Source: Leishmania martiniquensis
Lineage: Eukaryota; Euglenozoa; Kinetoplastea; Trypanosomatida; Trypanosomatidae
Direction of reading: 5' to 3'
Length of the DNA stretch: 64,000 nt
Assembly (NCBI RefSeq): GCF_017916325.1
Contig: NC_090157.1
Location: 528,501-592,500 of the forward strand
The number at the start of each line of letters is the position of its first letter. Within the stretch, counting starts at the first letter, position 1. The position numbers and the translations under genes were made by a program. The notes under the pieces are model-generated. The model saw only the letters and a list, made by a program, of their open reading frames with translations, had not been told where the DNA came from and made no database searches. Of this stretch, positions 10,501-19,062 are shown one piece after another.

Positions 10501-10854
10501 CGCAGTCGGAGCAGAAAGGGCTCCTGCCTCCGTATTCCCACCATGGTGCGTGCTCCCCTCCTGATCACCCTCGTACTCGTCCAGCTGCGTCTCGAATGCG
10601 TTCTCCGCCGCCCACCGTCGCACGACTCCGCGCGGCAGCGTCAACCGCATCACCCCCTGCGCCCGGACAATGCGAAAGTGCTCCAGCACATCGTACTCTA
10701 CCCGCAGTGGCGACGTGCTGATGCCGCCTGCATCAGTCGCGGTCAGCTCGGCGTAGGCGTCGTAGAAGCTGATCTCGCCAGAGGCGAACTGGGCAGCAGA
10801 GACGACGCACTGCACGAGCGAGTACGTGGAAAGGGATGGCGACATCAACTCCAT
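7600..10854 (-). CDS. Hypothetical protein, large and mostly disordered
   Basis: I do not recognise this 1084-residue protein. The first ~110 residues look folded, with mixed hydrophobic segments including LVQCVVSAAQF and a VEYDVLEHFRIV stretch. The middle is long and low in complexity, rich in Ala, Ser, Pro, Arg and Gly. A strongly basic stretch with GKRRRRSP and PAKKRAH about three quarters along resembles a bipartite nuclear localisation signal. The C-terminus regains order: a Cys-containing CPLLYCRDSCKERRRR segment followed by a hydrophobic helix with MNLLSQSMAAMHE and GLLLLMM. The start at 10854 is the first ATG after a pyrimidine tract (10945-10962). The longer frame to 10962 begins with a non-ATG codon inside that tract. 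A nuclear role is only a guess from the basic stretch. Confidence 0.75.
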   Translation of the reverse strand: MELMSPSLSTYSLVQCVVSAAQFASGEISFYDAYAELTATDAGGISTSPLRVEYDVLEHFRIVRAQGVMRLTLPRGVVRRWAAENAFETQLDEYEGDQEGSTHHGGNTEAGALSAPTAAATTVLLVQLNTEDMTAFLQSIAPLIAASRRTRSLSRISVTEPLPVHGVLLVDPAASVPTEATTSSRATSASSAASREDAAEEDWANDVDNAAQVRNRPHSPHPRRRQGERGATNCMPSCARDAVEQRSEYLSAEHSESRRTAAAADDVGARVRDTVPGLLGGESDDSARGMAEARTLGDAAQPLSGSPALPAGGGEKSGGGIARKAACVAGGLAITAAAATGAAAPVDQWPPSPKRQQSRQATPSQLANTLESVAEELAGLMEAAEHPGRYRGGCSEPLHRRRPALDVVRIAEPWTAQQQLSQRTHRRPRLNVASTAAPSVCPSLKSTTSETHALWRPRGQQSPLTASAKTQCELNRVHAASVAADAGAAARDRQFATRPLGMVPHGRGQCLTRVVGRNGGGAHLCASELSSTPTAEAPPPPTHATCDDSVTSQNSRAMLSPAAEKAHDGVDSAAATAGGAVCDAETMRRAGDSWGGSKTRGAALPAGTDAHAFVGAIWDEHRGEDCIKPAAMPAKSSSQPRSTASSVKLGDMLAVPDAAREPKSAAEGVSAPPRRPAQLESSDAGSVPCRPSKPFLPNSSVADVAAYLRELFPAEYAAPKPTRQRRKVQAATAAGAVRGLSASQPRRRTPAGSAANNPTASVTGAVASAVPASGVSKTRADGERAPPLPVQSAPPPPLSMPAKSTEGIGTAAGKRRRRSPAADDVRPAKKRAHARPAARPLPSCSGIDVAQGTATSVGITKGSGPGGHGVAARPPKPPQTKAISMVSVPQRIAITVHDASALGLAQTPLPLRGGASTIKSGAVVTAFVDLAEEAAADPADEEGSAAAAQSGDAAKVVGALANAPSSENRRLEAATDGVSHQRAQLPQAELAAREAAPPAGCTDAPSRHGAGAAAADHHDRKGDLASINSSEVTCPLLYCRDSCKERRRRVLRYMNLLSQSMAAMHETHDALRGLLLLMMGEDQL

Positions 10855-12537
10855 TTCAGCCGTACATGCACACACAACACTTCTCGGGGCAGCGGCGCTG
10901 AAGAAGGCAAGCGGCAGCGCCGCCTTTGCAGTTCCGGAGGAGGCGGGAGAGAGAGAGAGCAACCTGACGAGTGAGTGCCCCCTCCTGTCTCCTCCCCGGC
11001 ACAGCGAATTCGCCGATGGTCACAGATCTGCGCAAGTGTCTTTAGGTGTGGCTGGGCAGAGATGAGAAGGGGGGAGGAGGAGGACGGGGTGTGGCATACT
11101 CTCGCGTACGGGAACACCGCGGACAGCACACACCTGGAGCAGAGTGCAATCTGTGCAAGATGGCGCAGATGGGCACGCAAACGGCCCCCGTAAGTGTGTG
11201 TGTTGGGGGGGAAGGGGGTCAGCCTGTCGATGGCTCGCGGTCTCGTTATGGGGGTGGGGGAGTGAATGGGAGGAGATAAGAGAACGGTAAAAAAAAGCGT
11301 CTCGAGGGCAGACAGAAGAGCCTGGCCCATTGCGAAGGGCAAGAAGGGGGGAGGAGCCACTGGGAAAGGGTCATGGAGGGCAGCGTCAGGATACGAGGTG
11401 AATCACCTCCATGAAGGCTCGAATAACAGAGGAGGAGGACTCTGGGAAGGGAGAGGGAGGGGGGCAAAGGATGCCAACGAGCGGACAGGGGCCATGCACG
11501 CGGCCCACCGCATCCCCTTCCCCCCCTTCATCCATCTCTTTTCCCGTACGGCTCCTCGCCGGCAACAGCGAGGCGCGTCCCCTTTACCCTGGCACAGTGG
11601 TGCACCTCTACGAGACCCGTATGCACGCGAAACAGCGCACTGCTTGATTGGCGCAGGAAAGCAGAGGAGAGGGGAGGAAGGCTGGCCAGTCAGCATTGAG
11701 CAGCAGCGGTACTTTTGTGTTCAGTTATATGCAGCGTGAGAGAGAGCACTCAAGTCAGGGCGCAAGCGGACGTGGGCGTGAGCGCGAGTCCACCAACGCG
11801 CGCGTGTCGCTTGTAGACGGGTGCTCAACGGTCTGCTGATGGCATCGATCTACCGGCCTTCTAGTTTACATGAGAGGCCCCGCCCTGCGACCTAATAGTC
11901 CCAGTGCAGACTCCGGGTCTCGCGTGCGTCTCGCATGAGGAGGAGGAGGGAGCGCGTCTGGCCGATGGGTGGGAGAAAGAAGCGAGCCAGAGAGTGCCGC
12001 AAAGCACCACGCCCTCCCACCTCTACTACGCGCGCACTGGCACAGCGCTCACAGAGAGAGAGAGAGAGCAGAGAAATAGAAGATGGCAGGCCCCTTCTCA
12101 TGCCCTCGAGACGCACACACACACACCACTGCGCTTGGCAACGCGAAAACAAAGGGGCGCGCGCTTGGGTGCGCCGATTACATCGTCCCCACGCGCGCGA
12201 CCAAACAATGAATCGAGGACGCTTACATGCGGAAGTGACCATGACTGTTTCGAACCTCTGACGCATGCAACGCGCACTGACTACGCGCGTCAAGTGCGAT
12301 TGCTCTCCTCTTCCCCTCGTAGAGGATGACACCACAGAAGAGTGTTTGGCAGCGTGCCGTCTGTGCCTGTGCCCTATCGGCTGTCGGCAACGGCGAAGAC
12401 GCGGGGGGAGAGAAACTGCGGCAGCGACTCGGTGGCGATGCGGGGAAAGGCGTGAGGGAGCGGAGGAGGAGAACAGTAACAAGCACGCGGAAGCACCCGG
12501 CAGCACGCACGCAACTGACCGCGGCGTCCGTGCGGCA
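10855..12537. other. Intergenic region between 1084-residue protein and MORN5-like genes
   Basis: This holds the splice signal near 10898-10962 and, above it, the 3' UTR of the MORN5-like gene. G-rich and GA-rich runs are frequent. No frame looks like a conserved protein. Confidence 0.45.
10898..10962 (-). other. Predicted spliced-leader acceptor for 1084-residue protein gene
   Basis: Minus sense shows a CTCTCTCTCTCTCCCGCCTCC tract (10942-10962), then AG candidates at 10924-10925 and, after a second short tract (TTGCCTTCTTCAG), at 10898-10899. The leader would be about 43-69 nt. Confidence 0.45.
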
Positions 12538-13755
12538 TCACGGGGCAGCCATAATTTGCACGAGCGCTCTGTTCACGTCTTCTACATCCACGACCCGGCA
12601 CACGGCCAAGTTAAGCGCCGGCTGGGGTGCCGCTGATGTTGTCGTCAACGCTGCGACGGTGGTCTTTTCCTCCTCGGCAGCCTCATCACTAGCGACGCCC
12701 ATATCAGCCTCCTCGTCGTCAAGGCGACCGTCTGCACGCAGTCCTTCGGTGGGCACAGCCATCGCAAACTGAAGGGCAACTGTGGACTCGATCAACTCAG
12801 GCGGCGCTCCCCACTCCGCGTCGGCGGCTTCACTACTTTCAACCACTGTCGGATGGCAGCTGGAGAGAGGTGGCGACGCAGCCTGCTGCTGCTGTAGCTG
12901 CAGAGGGAGGCTGGCCTCCCTCGCCTCCGCGGCCGCAGCGTTCTCAGCCCAGCGCGTCACTCGAGGGTCATCAATGCTCGTGAGCTGCCCATTCGCGAGT
13001 GCCGGCGCCGTACGCGCATGCACGAAGGCGCGCGGGAGCACCATGGGCAAGCCCTCACCTGTGCCTTCCGCGCTCGTCGTCAGGGCCCCGCTGGAGCGCT
13101 CCTCCTCCTTTGCCAAGGCCTCCTTGCGAGCGTGCAGCAGCCTTGCTCCACCAAGGAGCGCTTCGTGCGGGAGCACCGGGGCCACATTCTGCAGGTACTC
13201 CTCCCACAGGCGGCGGTCGCTGCCGTGGCAGTAGGTCCACGGTGTGCTGCCACTCCTCTGCAAGTCGTCTGAGATGCCCGCTGTGTCGCTGCTGCCGTAC
13301 ACTAGCCCATCATGGAAGACGTAGTGACCCGACACGTGCCGGCCATGCTCCCACACGCCGCGGTACTGGCCGCCGCCGCCACCGCCGCTGCCCACAAGGG
13401 TCGCCAAGTCCTGCGCCGCCGCCGGGCTCTCATCCGTGCCCGCACTGAATACAACGGATGGTGAATCTGAGTTCAAGAAAGCATTCAACACATGAGCCTC
13501 GGCATCGCCACCACCGGCGTGCGGGCGAGAGTGAGGAGACGCAGGATTCACTCGCGCGGGCGCGCCGCCACCGCCGCTGCCATCGCTACCACAGGGCGGA
13601 TTGCGGAAGAAGATGACGCCGTTGCCGTGGAACTGTCCATCCCGCATACCGCCCAGGTACACGTCACCGTTCGGGAAGGTGTAGCGGCCAAGGCCGTCGA
13701 AGCGGCGGCCGTCCGCGGTGTGCTGGCCGAGGTAAGCGCACTGAATAAACTCCAT
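12538..13755 (-). CDS. MORN repeat protein, MORN5-like
   Basis: This 405-residue protein starts with MORN repeats: YLGQHTADGRRFDGLGRYTF and NGDVYLGGMRDGQFHGNGVIFF (about residues 9-51). After a Gly/Ser/Pro-rich insert come a WEHGRHVSGHYVFHDGLVYG block and WTYCHGSDRRLWEEYLQNV. The last two blocks resemble the part of animal MORN5 that reads DGLHY, then WHYCDGYDRR; I recall this from the family and have not aligned it. A further short block (DPRVTRW) matches the MORN5 YNPVTR-type segment. MORN5 is about 160 residues, so this protein is enlarged by an internal insert (~50-130) and an Ala/Glu-rich C-terminal extension with an acidic segment. MORN proteins often sit on the cytoskeleton or flagellum; that role here is inference. 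The ATG at 13755 lies just downstream of a clear splice signal. Confidence 0.85.
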   Translation of the reverse strand: MEFIQCAYLGQHTADGRRFDGLGRYTFPNGDVYLGGMRDGQFHGNGVIFFRNPPCGSDGSGGGGAPARVNPASPHSRPHAGGGDAEAHVLNAFLNSDSPSVVFSAGTDESPAAAQDLATLVGSGGGGGGQYRGVWEHGRHVSGHYVFHDGLVYGSSDTAGISDDLQRSGSTPWTYCHGSDRRLWEEYLQNVAPVLPHEALLGGARLLHARKEALAKEEERSSGALTTSAEGTGEGLPMVLPRAFVHARTAPALANGQLTSIDDPRVTRWAENAAAAEAREASLPLQLQQQQAASPPLSSCHPTVVESSEAADAEWGAPPELIESTVALQFAMAVPTEGLRADGRLDDEEADMGVASDEAAEEEKTTVAALTTTSAAPQPALNLAVCRVVDVEDVNRALVQIMAAP

Positions 13756-13762
13756 TGGCGAC

Positions 13763-13823
13763 CTGTGGTGACTGCGGACGCACCGACGGAGAAACAGAAG
13801 AAAGCAAAAAAGGGGAAGAGGGG
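13763..13823 (-). other. Predicted spliced-leader acceptor for MORN5-like gene
   Basis: Minus sense shows a T/C-rich tract (about 13787-13823) followed by CCGCAG (AG at 13772-13773) and CACAG (AG at 13763-13764). The leader is 7-16 nt before the ATG at 13755. Confidence 0.55.
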
Positions 13824-14731
13824 TCGGTCGGCGAAGTGTAAGGGATGCATGGGAGGGAGGGAGAGAGGGAGGGGGGAGGGTGAGCCGGTGCAGAGGGGAG
13901 AGGAGGTCGTGGCGCTGCGCTCATCGGAGGGAGGGGGGAAAACGAATCCCTGACGCAGGTGTGCATTGGCTGTGCCCGCCGCTCATTGCTGCTTGTGAGG
14001 CACGGGACATGTGATAGCGATGCGCGCACCATTGCTTGCGTCATCGCCGTGCCTACCTGCACACACCCGTGAGCGATGCAAAGACGCGCACGCCACTCAA
14101 GAAACGCTCCATCTGCTTCCGTTGACTGCATCGGCGAGTGACAAGCGAGGGGGACAGACACAGAGAGAGAGAGAGGCAGGACAAGGGAAACAAGGAAAGA
14201 CGGTGTAGCCCAATTATACATCAACGCACCATCTCAGAGATCGACATACATACACGTCGCTGTGCCGCATGCGCCCCGCCAGCGCGGGGCCTGACAGTAC
14301 CCGTGCCAGAGAACAAGTGAAACGAAGAAGAAGCCACACGGCATTCCGCAAGAGCACTGTGGCAAACGAGAGCCCAGACGCGCCAGCGGCCCGCGCCTGC
14401 GTGTGTGGGTGTGCCCTCCCCCCCTTTCCGTGCTGCTGCGTATGAGCGGGTGTGCTCCACAGAGCTCACCGTGCGGCAGCGGCAGCATCACACAATGGCG
14501 CAGAGCGAAGCAGCGCATATGGAAGGGGAGAGGGGGGGCCGTCTATGGTACGCACGGGCGCCCACCTGTACCCACAAGGCACCCTTCCCCTCCCCCCTCT
14601 CTCGCACTCTATCGGCTGCCGCCCTCCCCCCCCCACTGGTCGGCGCACCACGGCGTAGGTGGGCAAGGGGAGAAGGGGAGGGAGCTGTATGAGCCCCCCT
14701 CCCCGCCGGTCTTCGTTACTCGAGACCCCCT

Positions 14732-14768
14732 CCCTCCCCCGCCTTCTCTGCTGAGAAGGGGAGGGGGG
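14732..14768. other. C/G-rich hairpin beyond stop codon
   Basis: The left arm CTTCTC preceded by C-runs pairs with GAGAAGGGG followed by G-runs across a TGCT loop at 14749-14752, with two or three mismatches. It begins 14 nt beyond the stop codon at 14782, inside the expected 3' UTR. Similar C-run/G-run hairpins occur in other gaps of this window. Confidence 0.5.
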
Positions 14769-14781
14769 AGTGTCAGAGGCT

Positions 14782-15924
14782 CTAATGAAAGTGGCGTACA
14801 ATTTGCTCTGCCAGCGACGCCGCCACCGCCCTCGCCGCCGCACTCAGCTCCCCGTTCCACGGCGACATCGCCTGCGACTCAGCGCTGCAGGCAGCAGCCG
14901 GTACCACCAGCGTCGTCAACTTATGCTTGGCGGCGTAATACTCTAAGAGTGCTGCGCGCGCGCTAGAACGTTGTTGGGATGCGAGCTGCAAGCGCGATGA
15001 CTCGCCGCACGAAGGTGCAACGCTACCACCGGCGTTGCATGGACTGCTCTCCTTTGCTGTACCCCTCTCGTCCATCGACACGGAGAAGGCCGCGACGGGG
15101 GCGCCCAGGAGCCCTTCCAGCGCCAGGCCTTCCGCGATGGTGGAGGGAAACTGCTCGTCGATGAACACGATTGGGGCGCACTTCGCCGCCGCTGGATGCG
15201 CCGCTCTCGGGGTGGGATGAGCGCCGGCAGCGGCAGCAGCACCAGTGCCATCACCGTCAGCCAACGCATCCCCCACCTGGGGTGCTCTGGTCGTACTCGC
15301 GATGTCCCGCGCGAGCCTCTGGAGAAATTGTTGTTGCTGCTGTGCCAGCGGCCGGCGCAGCTGGTGCGCAACGGCATCGGGTGCGGTCACTAGCGCAGGG
15401 GTCGAAGGCTGCACAAGCCCACCAACCTCGCGAGCAACGGACTGCGCTGCCGCCGCCACAATAGCGGAGAAGACGGTCGCCTGCGCCGATGGCTGCTGCG
15501 CAGGCTGCCACTGCGGTCGAGGCGACGAGGACAAGTCTGAAGCTTCACGCAGCCCACACGCTACTACACCATCTTGAACAAGCAGAACAATATATGGGTG
15601 CGACGACTGCCACGCCGCCTTCGCATCCTGCTTGTCCTTCAAGAAGGCGCGGAGAGCAGCGATGGTTGGCTGGCGAGATGACTTCTGTATGAGCTCACCC
15701 GCGTGATACGCGTAGGCTTGACCGCCAAGGCGCGGGTAAAGCTCGCCGTACACCTGAGCCACAGACGGCGCGGCGAGATCGGCCTCCGGAGGGGCAGCGG
15801 TGGCGAAGTCTTTCACCGTGGCATGCGACTTCACGGGTGCCGAAGCCGCTTCGGCGCGAAGAAACTGAGCCGCAAACTCATCCATCAACTCGCGGATGTG
15901 ATGCGTCGTACACCAGCACTCCAT
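14782..15924 (-). CDS. Hypothetical protein, 380 residues
   Basis: I do not recognise this protein. The N-terminal half looks folded: a short Cys/His-containing start (MECWCTTHHIREL), a Tyr/Gly-rich segment (YGELYPRLGGQAYAYHAG), then a hydrophobic strand pair around PYIVLLVQDGVVACGLREA. The middle is rich in Ala, Gln and Pro. The C-terminal part has VFIDEQFPSTIAEGLALEG and TTLVVPAAACSAES segments, and ends in a helical stretch of Ala, Glu and Arg. No signal peptide or membrane segment is evident. The ATG at 15924 is the first after a strong pyrimidine tract (16190-16214) with AG at 16186. The open frame to 16461 crosses this tract and is probably 5' leader. Confidence 0.7.
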   Translation of the reverse strand: MECWCTTHHIRELMDEFAAQFLRAEAASAPVKSHATVKDFATAAPPEADLAAPSVAQVYGELYPRLGGQAYAYHAGELIQKSSRQPTIAALRAFLKDKQDAKAAWQSSHPYIVLLVQDGVVACGLREASDLSSSPRPQWQPAQQPSAQATVFSAIVAAAAQSVAREVGGLVQPSTPALVTAPDAVAHQLRRPLAQQQQQFLQRLARDIASTTRAPQVGDALADGDGTGAAAAAGAHPTPRAAHPAAAKCAPIVFIDEQFPSTIAEGLALEGLLGAPVAAFSVSMDERGTAKESSPCNAGGSVAPSCGESSRLQLASQQRSSARAALLEYYAAKHKLTTLVVPAAACSAESQAMSPWNGELSAAARAVAASLAEQIVRHFH

Positions 15925-16185
15925 TGGGGGCCTGCTCAGGTGGGGTGTGTCGAGTTGGATACATCCACGCGCTTGTGCGCGGCAGTGATGGGCGCAGCGC
16001 AGATTCGGTGACAAATTCGGCGCCCCACACCGAAAAGATGCGCCGGTGTCGGTCTGGATGGGCCTCCGCGGCTGCTTAGGCGGGTACGTTTCAGTCGCCG
16101 CCGCTGGTGCCCGATGCAATGGTGCACGTGCTAGTCTTTGTGGATTGCCTGTCTCCAAGAAAAGAGGGCAAGACTGTGAAAGGCA

Positions 16186-16214
16186 CTGGAGAGGGGGGGG
16201 CAAAAAGAGAGAGA
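16186..16214 (-). other. Predicted spliced-leader acceptor for 380-residue protein gene
   Basis: Minus sense reads TTTCTCTCTCTTTTTGCC followed by a run of C and TCTCCAG, with AG at 16186-16187. The leader to the ATG at 15924 would be about 261 nt. Confidence 0.5.
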
Positions 16215-16821
16215 AAGGCATGGATATGTATGCAGTGGGCAGGCGCGCAGCGTATGGGCAGCGCCGCAGCCAGCAGCAGCCGACGAGGACAGACCGCAGA
16301 TGCGCCACACACACACATACACGAACGTGCGAGCGCATGGCAGATAAGAACGCGTACGACGCAGAGAAGAAAGGGAGGAAGCGAGGCACGTAAAGGACAG
16401 AAGGGCACGGGGAGGGAAGAGAAGCGAGCAGACCGAAGCACTGCTGCCGTGTGTGTCGCACAGAACCGCAAAAATGTCTGAGAGAGGAAAGTCATCTCAC
16501 AACTGCAGTCCCCCGTATGTCAATCCTCCTGGCGAGCCCACGCTGCGGCACGCACGCACATGCGCATATAAGCGCATGTGCAGCGAAAGAGAGAGACGGA
16601 GAGCCGGTCCTACTCCGCTGCCCTATAGAGGAGGCATGCAGCACCTCACCCTGCCCTCCTCCTCATCCTCCAAGCGGCCGGCGCGCCCCCGTCGAATGAA
16701 GAGAGCGGGATGATGATATTCCACGGCAGAGCTGCTCACTTGCTGCATTGGCGCAGTTGCCGCGATACGCTCATCGCGTGCATCGCCTCGCAAGACTCCT
16801 CTTCCCTCTGCAGGAATGATT

Positions 16822-16985
16822 CTGCCCCGCCGGCATCCGTCTCGATGCATCGCTCGCACACTGGCCCTGTGTCACCGACGCGGGTGGCCCGGCATTGGGC
16901 AGAGCGAGGGGGGAGGGGGCTGCGTTGGCTTCCCCGACGCGGGGTGGGGTACGGAGCCCCCGTGAAATGGGGCACACATCACACA
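16822..16985. repeat. Dispersed 3' UTR repeat, copy 2 (SIDER-like candidate)
   Basis: This is the partner of 4816-4995, in the same orientation and with long identical blocks (see that entry). It lies about 0.9 kb beyond the R2 stop codon, in the expected 3' UTR. It lacks the extra ~20 bases found in copy 1. Confidence 0.6.
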
Positions 16986-17898
16986 TGTGATTGGCGACAA
17001 TAAGTGAATGGGTCGGAAGGCAAAGGGAAAGAGAAAGATTACTGAAAGAGGTGCACCGGCACGCGCGCTAACGGGCACGTACAGCCGCACAGATACGCCC
17101 AGAGACATCCGCAGCGGCGCGCCTGTCCCTTAGCTTCCCAGTGTGCACAACACTGCAGGAGAGACAGGCGTCCACGCAGCCAGCCAGCACACGTCAGCAG
17201 GCACGCGCCCAGTCAGAGAGGTGCACCCATACTACGAAGCCGGCACGGCGTCTCTTGCCCGCACATGCGTGTGCACAGACCTCAACCATGGCTAGCATCT
17301 CTTGGTGCCTCTGGCTGTCTCCGCGTACATGCAAGCGCTCAAGAGGGCATGCTCCAGCGGCTGTGCGTACACACGTGTTTGCATGACGTCGGCATAGAAG
17401 ACTTTAGAGAGGTCGAAGAAACAAAGCTGAAAGAAAGAGAGCGAAGAGGAAAAAGGGCGAGGGATGGCGCGTCGCGTGCGCGTGTGTTGGCAGCGGTGAT
17501 GAGGCCAGTATCCTCGGCAGGAAAGGAGGAGCACGTTGGCCGAGACGCATAGGCGTGCACGCACGCGGCTAGTGGCGAGAGGCAGCGAGAAGAGAGCACC
17601 GGCAGGACTACACGCGCACACCCAAGCGTTCACGCCGCGATCACGAGATGGGGGAGAAAGAGGGGAAAGGCACCTAGAATAGACATCATAGTACGGGGGG
17701 GGCGTCAGCGCAGGGATCTATGGAGCACGCAAGTGCGTGCGCACGCGAGAGCAACGGGGAGCGTCTGTGAGGGAGCGTGGAGATGGAAAAGGGGATGCGA
17801 GCGGCTGCGACGCAGTCCACGCGGCTAGCGCCATGGCGTTGTGATCGCCCTGAAACGCGGGGGAGTCGGCAGCCACAGCAACGCACTGACGCTCGTGC

Positions 17899-19062
17899 TT
17901 AGAAGTCCTCCGAGAGGGAGAACTTCTTTGACGTCCCCTCCGTGCTCATGACGCCGGCCTTCTGGTACTCGCCCACCTTCTTCTCGAAGAAGTTCGTCTT
18001 GCCCTGCAGCGAGATCATCTCCATGAAGTCAAATGGCTGCGTCGCGTTGTAGTGCTTCTCCTCACCGAGCGAGATGAGCAGTCGGTCCGCCACGAACTCG
18101 ATGTACTGTGCCATCAACTCCGAGTTCATGCCGATCAGCCGCACCGGCAGCGCGTCGCAGATGAACTCGCGCTCGATGTTCACCGCATCCACGATGATCT
18201 CCAGCACGCGCTCGCGGGGTAGCTTGTGCCTGATGTGCGAGTTGTACAACAGACATGCGAAGTCCGTGTGCAGGCCTTCGTCTCGCGAGATGAGCTCGTT
18301 GCTGAACGTCAGCCCCGGCATCAGGCCACGCTTCTTCAGCCAGAACAGCGCACAGAACGAGCCCGAAAAGAAGATGCCCTCCACCGCGGCAAACGCAATC
18401 AGTCGCTCCTGAAAGCTCGCGCTGCTCCCAATCCACCGTACAGCCCACTCTGCCTTCTTCTTGATGCACGGGATCGTCTGAATCGCGTGCAGCAGCCGCA
18501 ACTTCTCCTCGCTGTCCGTGATGTACGTGTCCAGCAGCACCGAGTACGTCTCGGAGTGAATGTTCTCCATCATCAGCTGGAACCCATAGAACGCGCGCGC
18601 CTCCGGCACCTTTACGTCGCTCATAAAGCGCTGTGCGAGGTTCTCGACGACGATGCCGTCACTGCCGGCGAAGAAGGCGAGCACGTGCTTGATGAAGTGC
18701 CGCTCCCCGTCGTTCAGCGCCACCCAGTCCTTCATGTCGTTGCCGAGGTCGATCTCCTCCACCGTCCAGATGCAGCTCTCCTGCTCCTTGTACTTGCGCC
18801 AGATGTCATGATACTGGATCGGGAAGAGGACGTAGCGGAACGGATTCTCCTGCTGCAGCGGCTCCTCCTCGGTAGCCTCACCCGCTCGCGACACCTCGTC
18901 GCCAGCCGCGACGGGCATCAGCACCAGGTTCTCCACCGTCGACGGGCCCGACACGGCGGCCGCCTCGCCGGATGGCCGCACGGCCTTCACATCTGCCTCC
19001 TCTGTCCGTGCACGTTTCACGGGCGCATCACCCGCAGCCATCGCATTCGACTCGCCGGTCAT
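17899..19062 (-). CDS. Ribonucleoside-diphosphate reductase small subunit (R2)
   Basis: This 387-residue protein is the class I R2 subunit, which carries the diiron-tyrosyl radical cofactor used with R1 to reduce ribonucleotides for DNA synthesis in the cytosol. The metal ligands and radical site are readable: Asp135 in GSDGI; Glu166, His169 and the radical Tyr173 in [10 protein letters not shown]; Glu228 in VEGIFFSG; and Glu262 and His265 in RDEGLHT. The C-terminus FSLSEDF is the short tail that binds R1. The N-terminal ~70 residues are Ala/Glu-rich with a PVKRAR basic patch and vary between species. The ATG at 19062 is the first in frame; the codon at 19083 is GTG. From memory this is LmjF.22.1290 in L. 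major. It appears intact. Confidence 0.97.
   Translation of the reverse strand: MTGESNAMAAGDAPVKRARTEEADVKAVRPSGEAAAVSGPSTVENLVLMPVAAGDEVSRAGEATEEEPLQQENPFRYVLFPIQYHDIWRKYKEQESCIWTVEEIDLGNDMKDWVALNDGERHFIKHVLAFFAGSDGIVVENLAQRFMSDVKVPEARAFYGFQLMMENIHSETYSVLLDTYITDSEEKLRLLHAIQTIPCIKKKAEWAVRWIGSSASFQERLIAFAAVEGIFFSGSFCALFWLKKRGLMPGLTFSNELISRDEGLHTDFACLLYNSHIRHKLPRERVLEIIVDAVNIEREFICDALPVRLIGMNSELMAQYIEFVADRLLISLGEEKHYNATQPFDFMEMISLQGKTNFFEKKVGEYQKAGVMSTEGTSKKFSLSEDF

Larger units (their letters stand above)
13756..14781. other. Intergenic region between MORN5-like and 380-residue protein genes
   Basis: It holds the MORN5-like splice signal and the 3' UTR of the 380-residue protein gene. A C-rich/G-rich hairpin lies at 14732-14768, directly beyond that gene's stop codon. 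Long C runs (14415-14700) mark much of the rest. I see no gene. Confidence 0.45.
15925..17898. other. Intergenic region between 380-residue protein and R2 genes
   Basis: The lower part is the 5' leader and splice signal of the 380-residue protein gene. The upper part should be the 3' UTR of the ribonucleotide reductase gene and contains copy 2 of the dispersed repeat (16822-16985). No frame looks coding. Confidence 0.45.
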
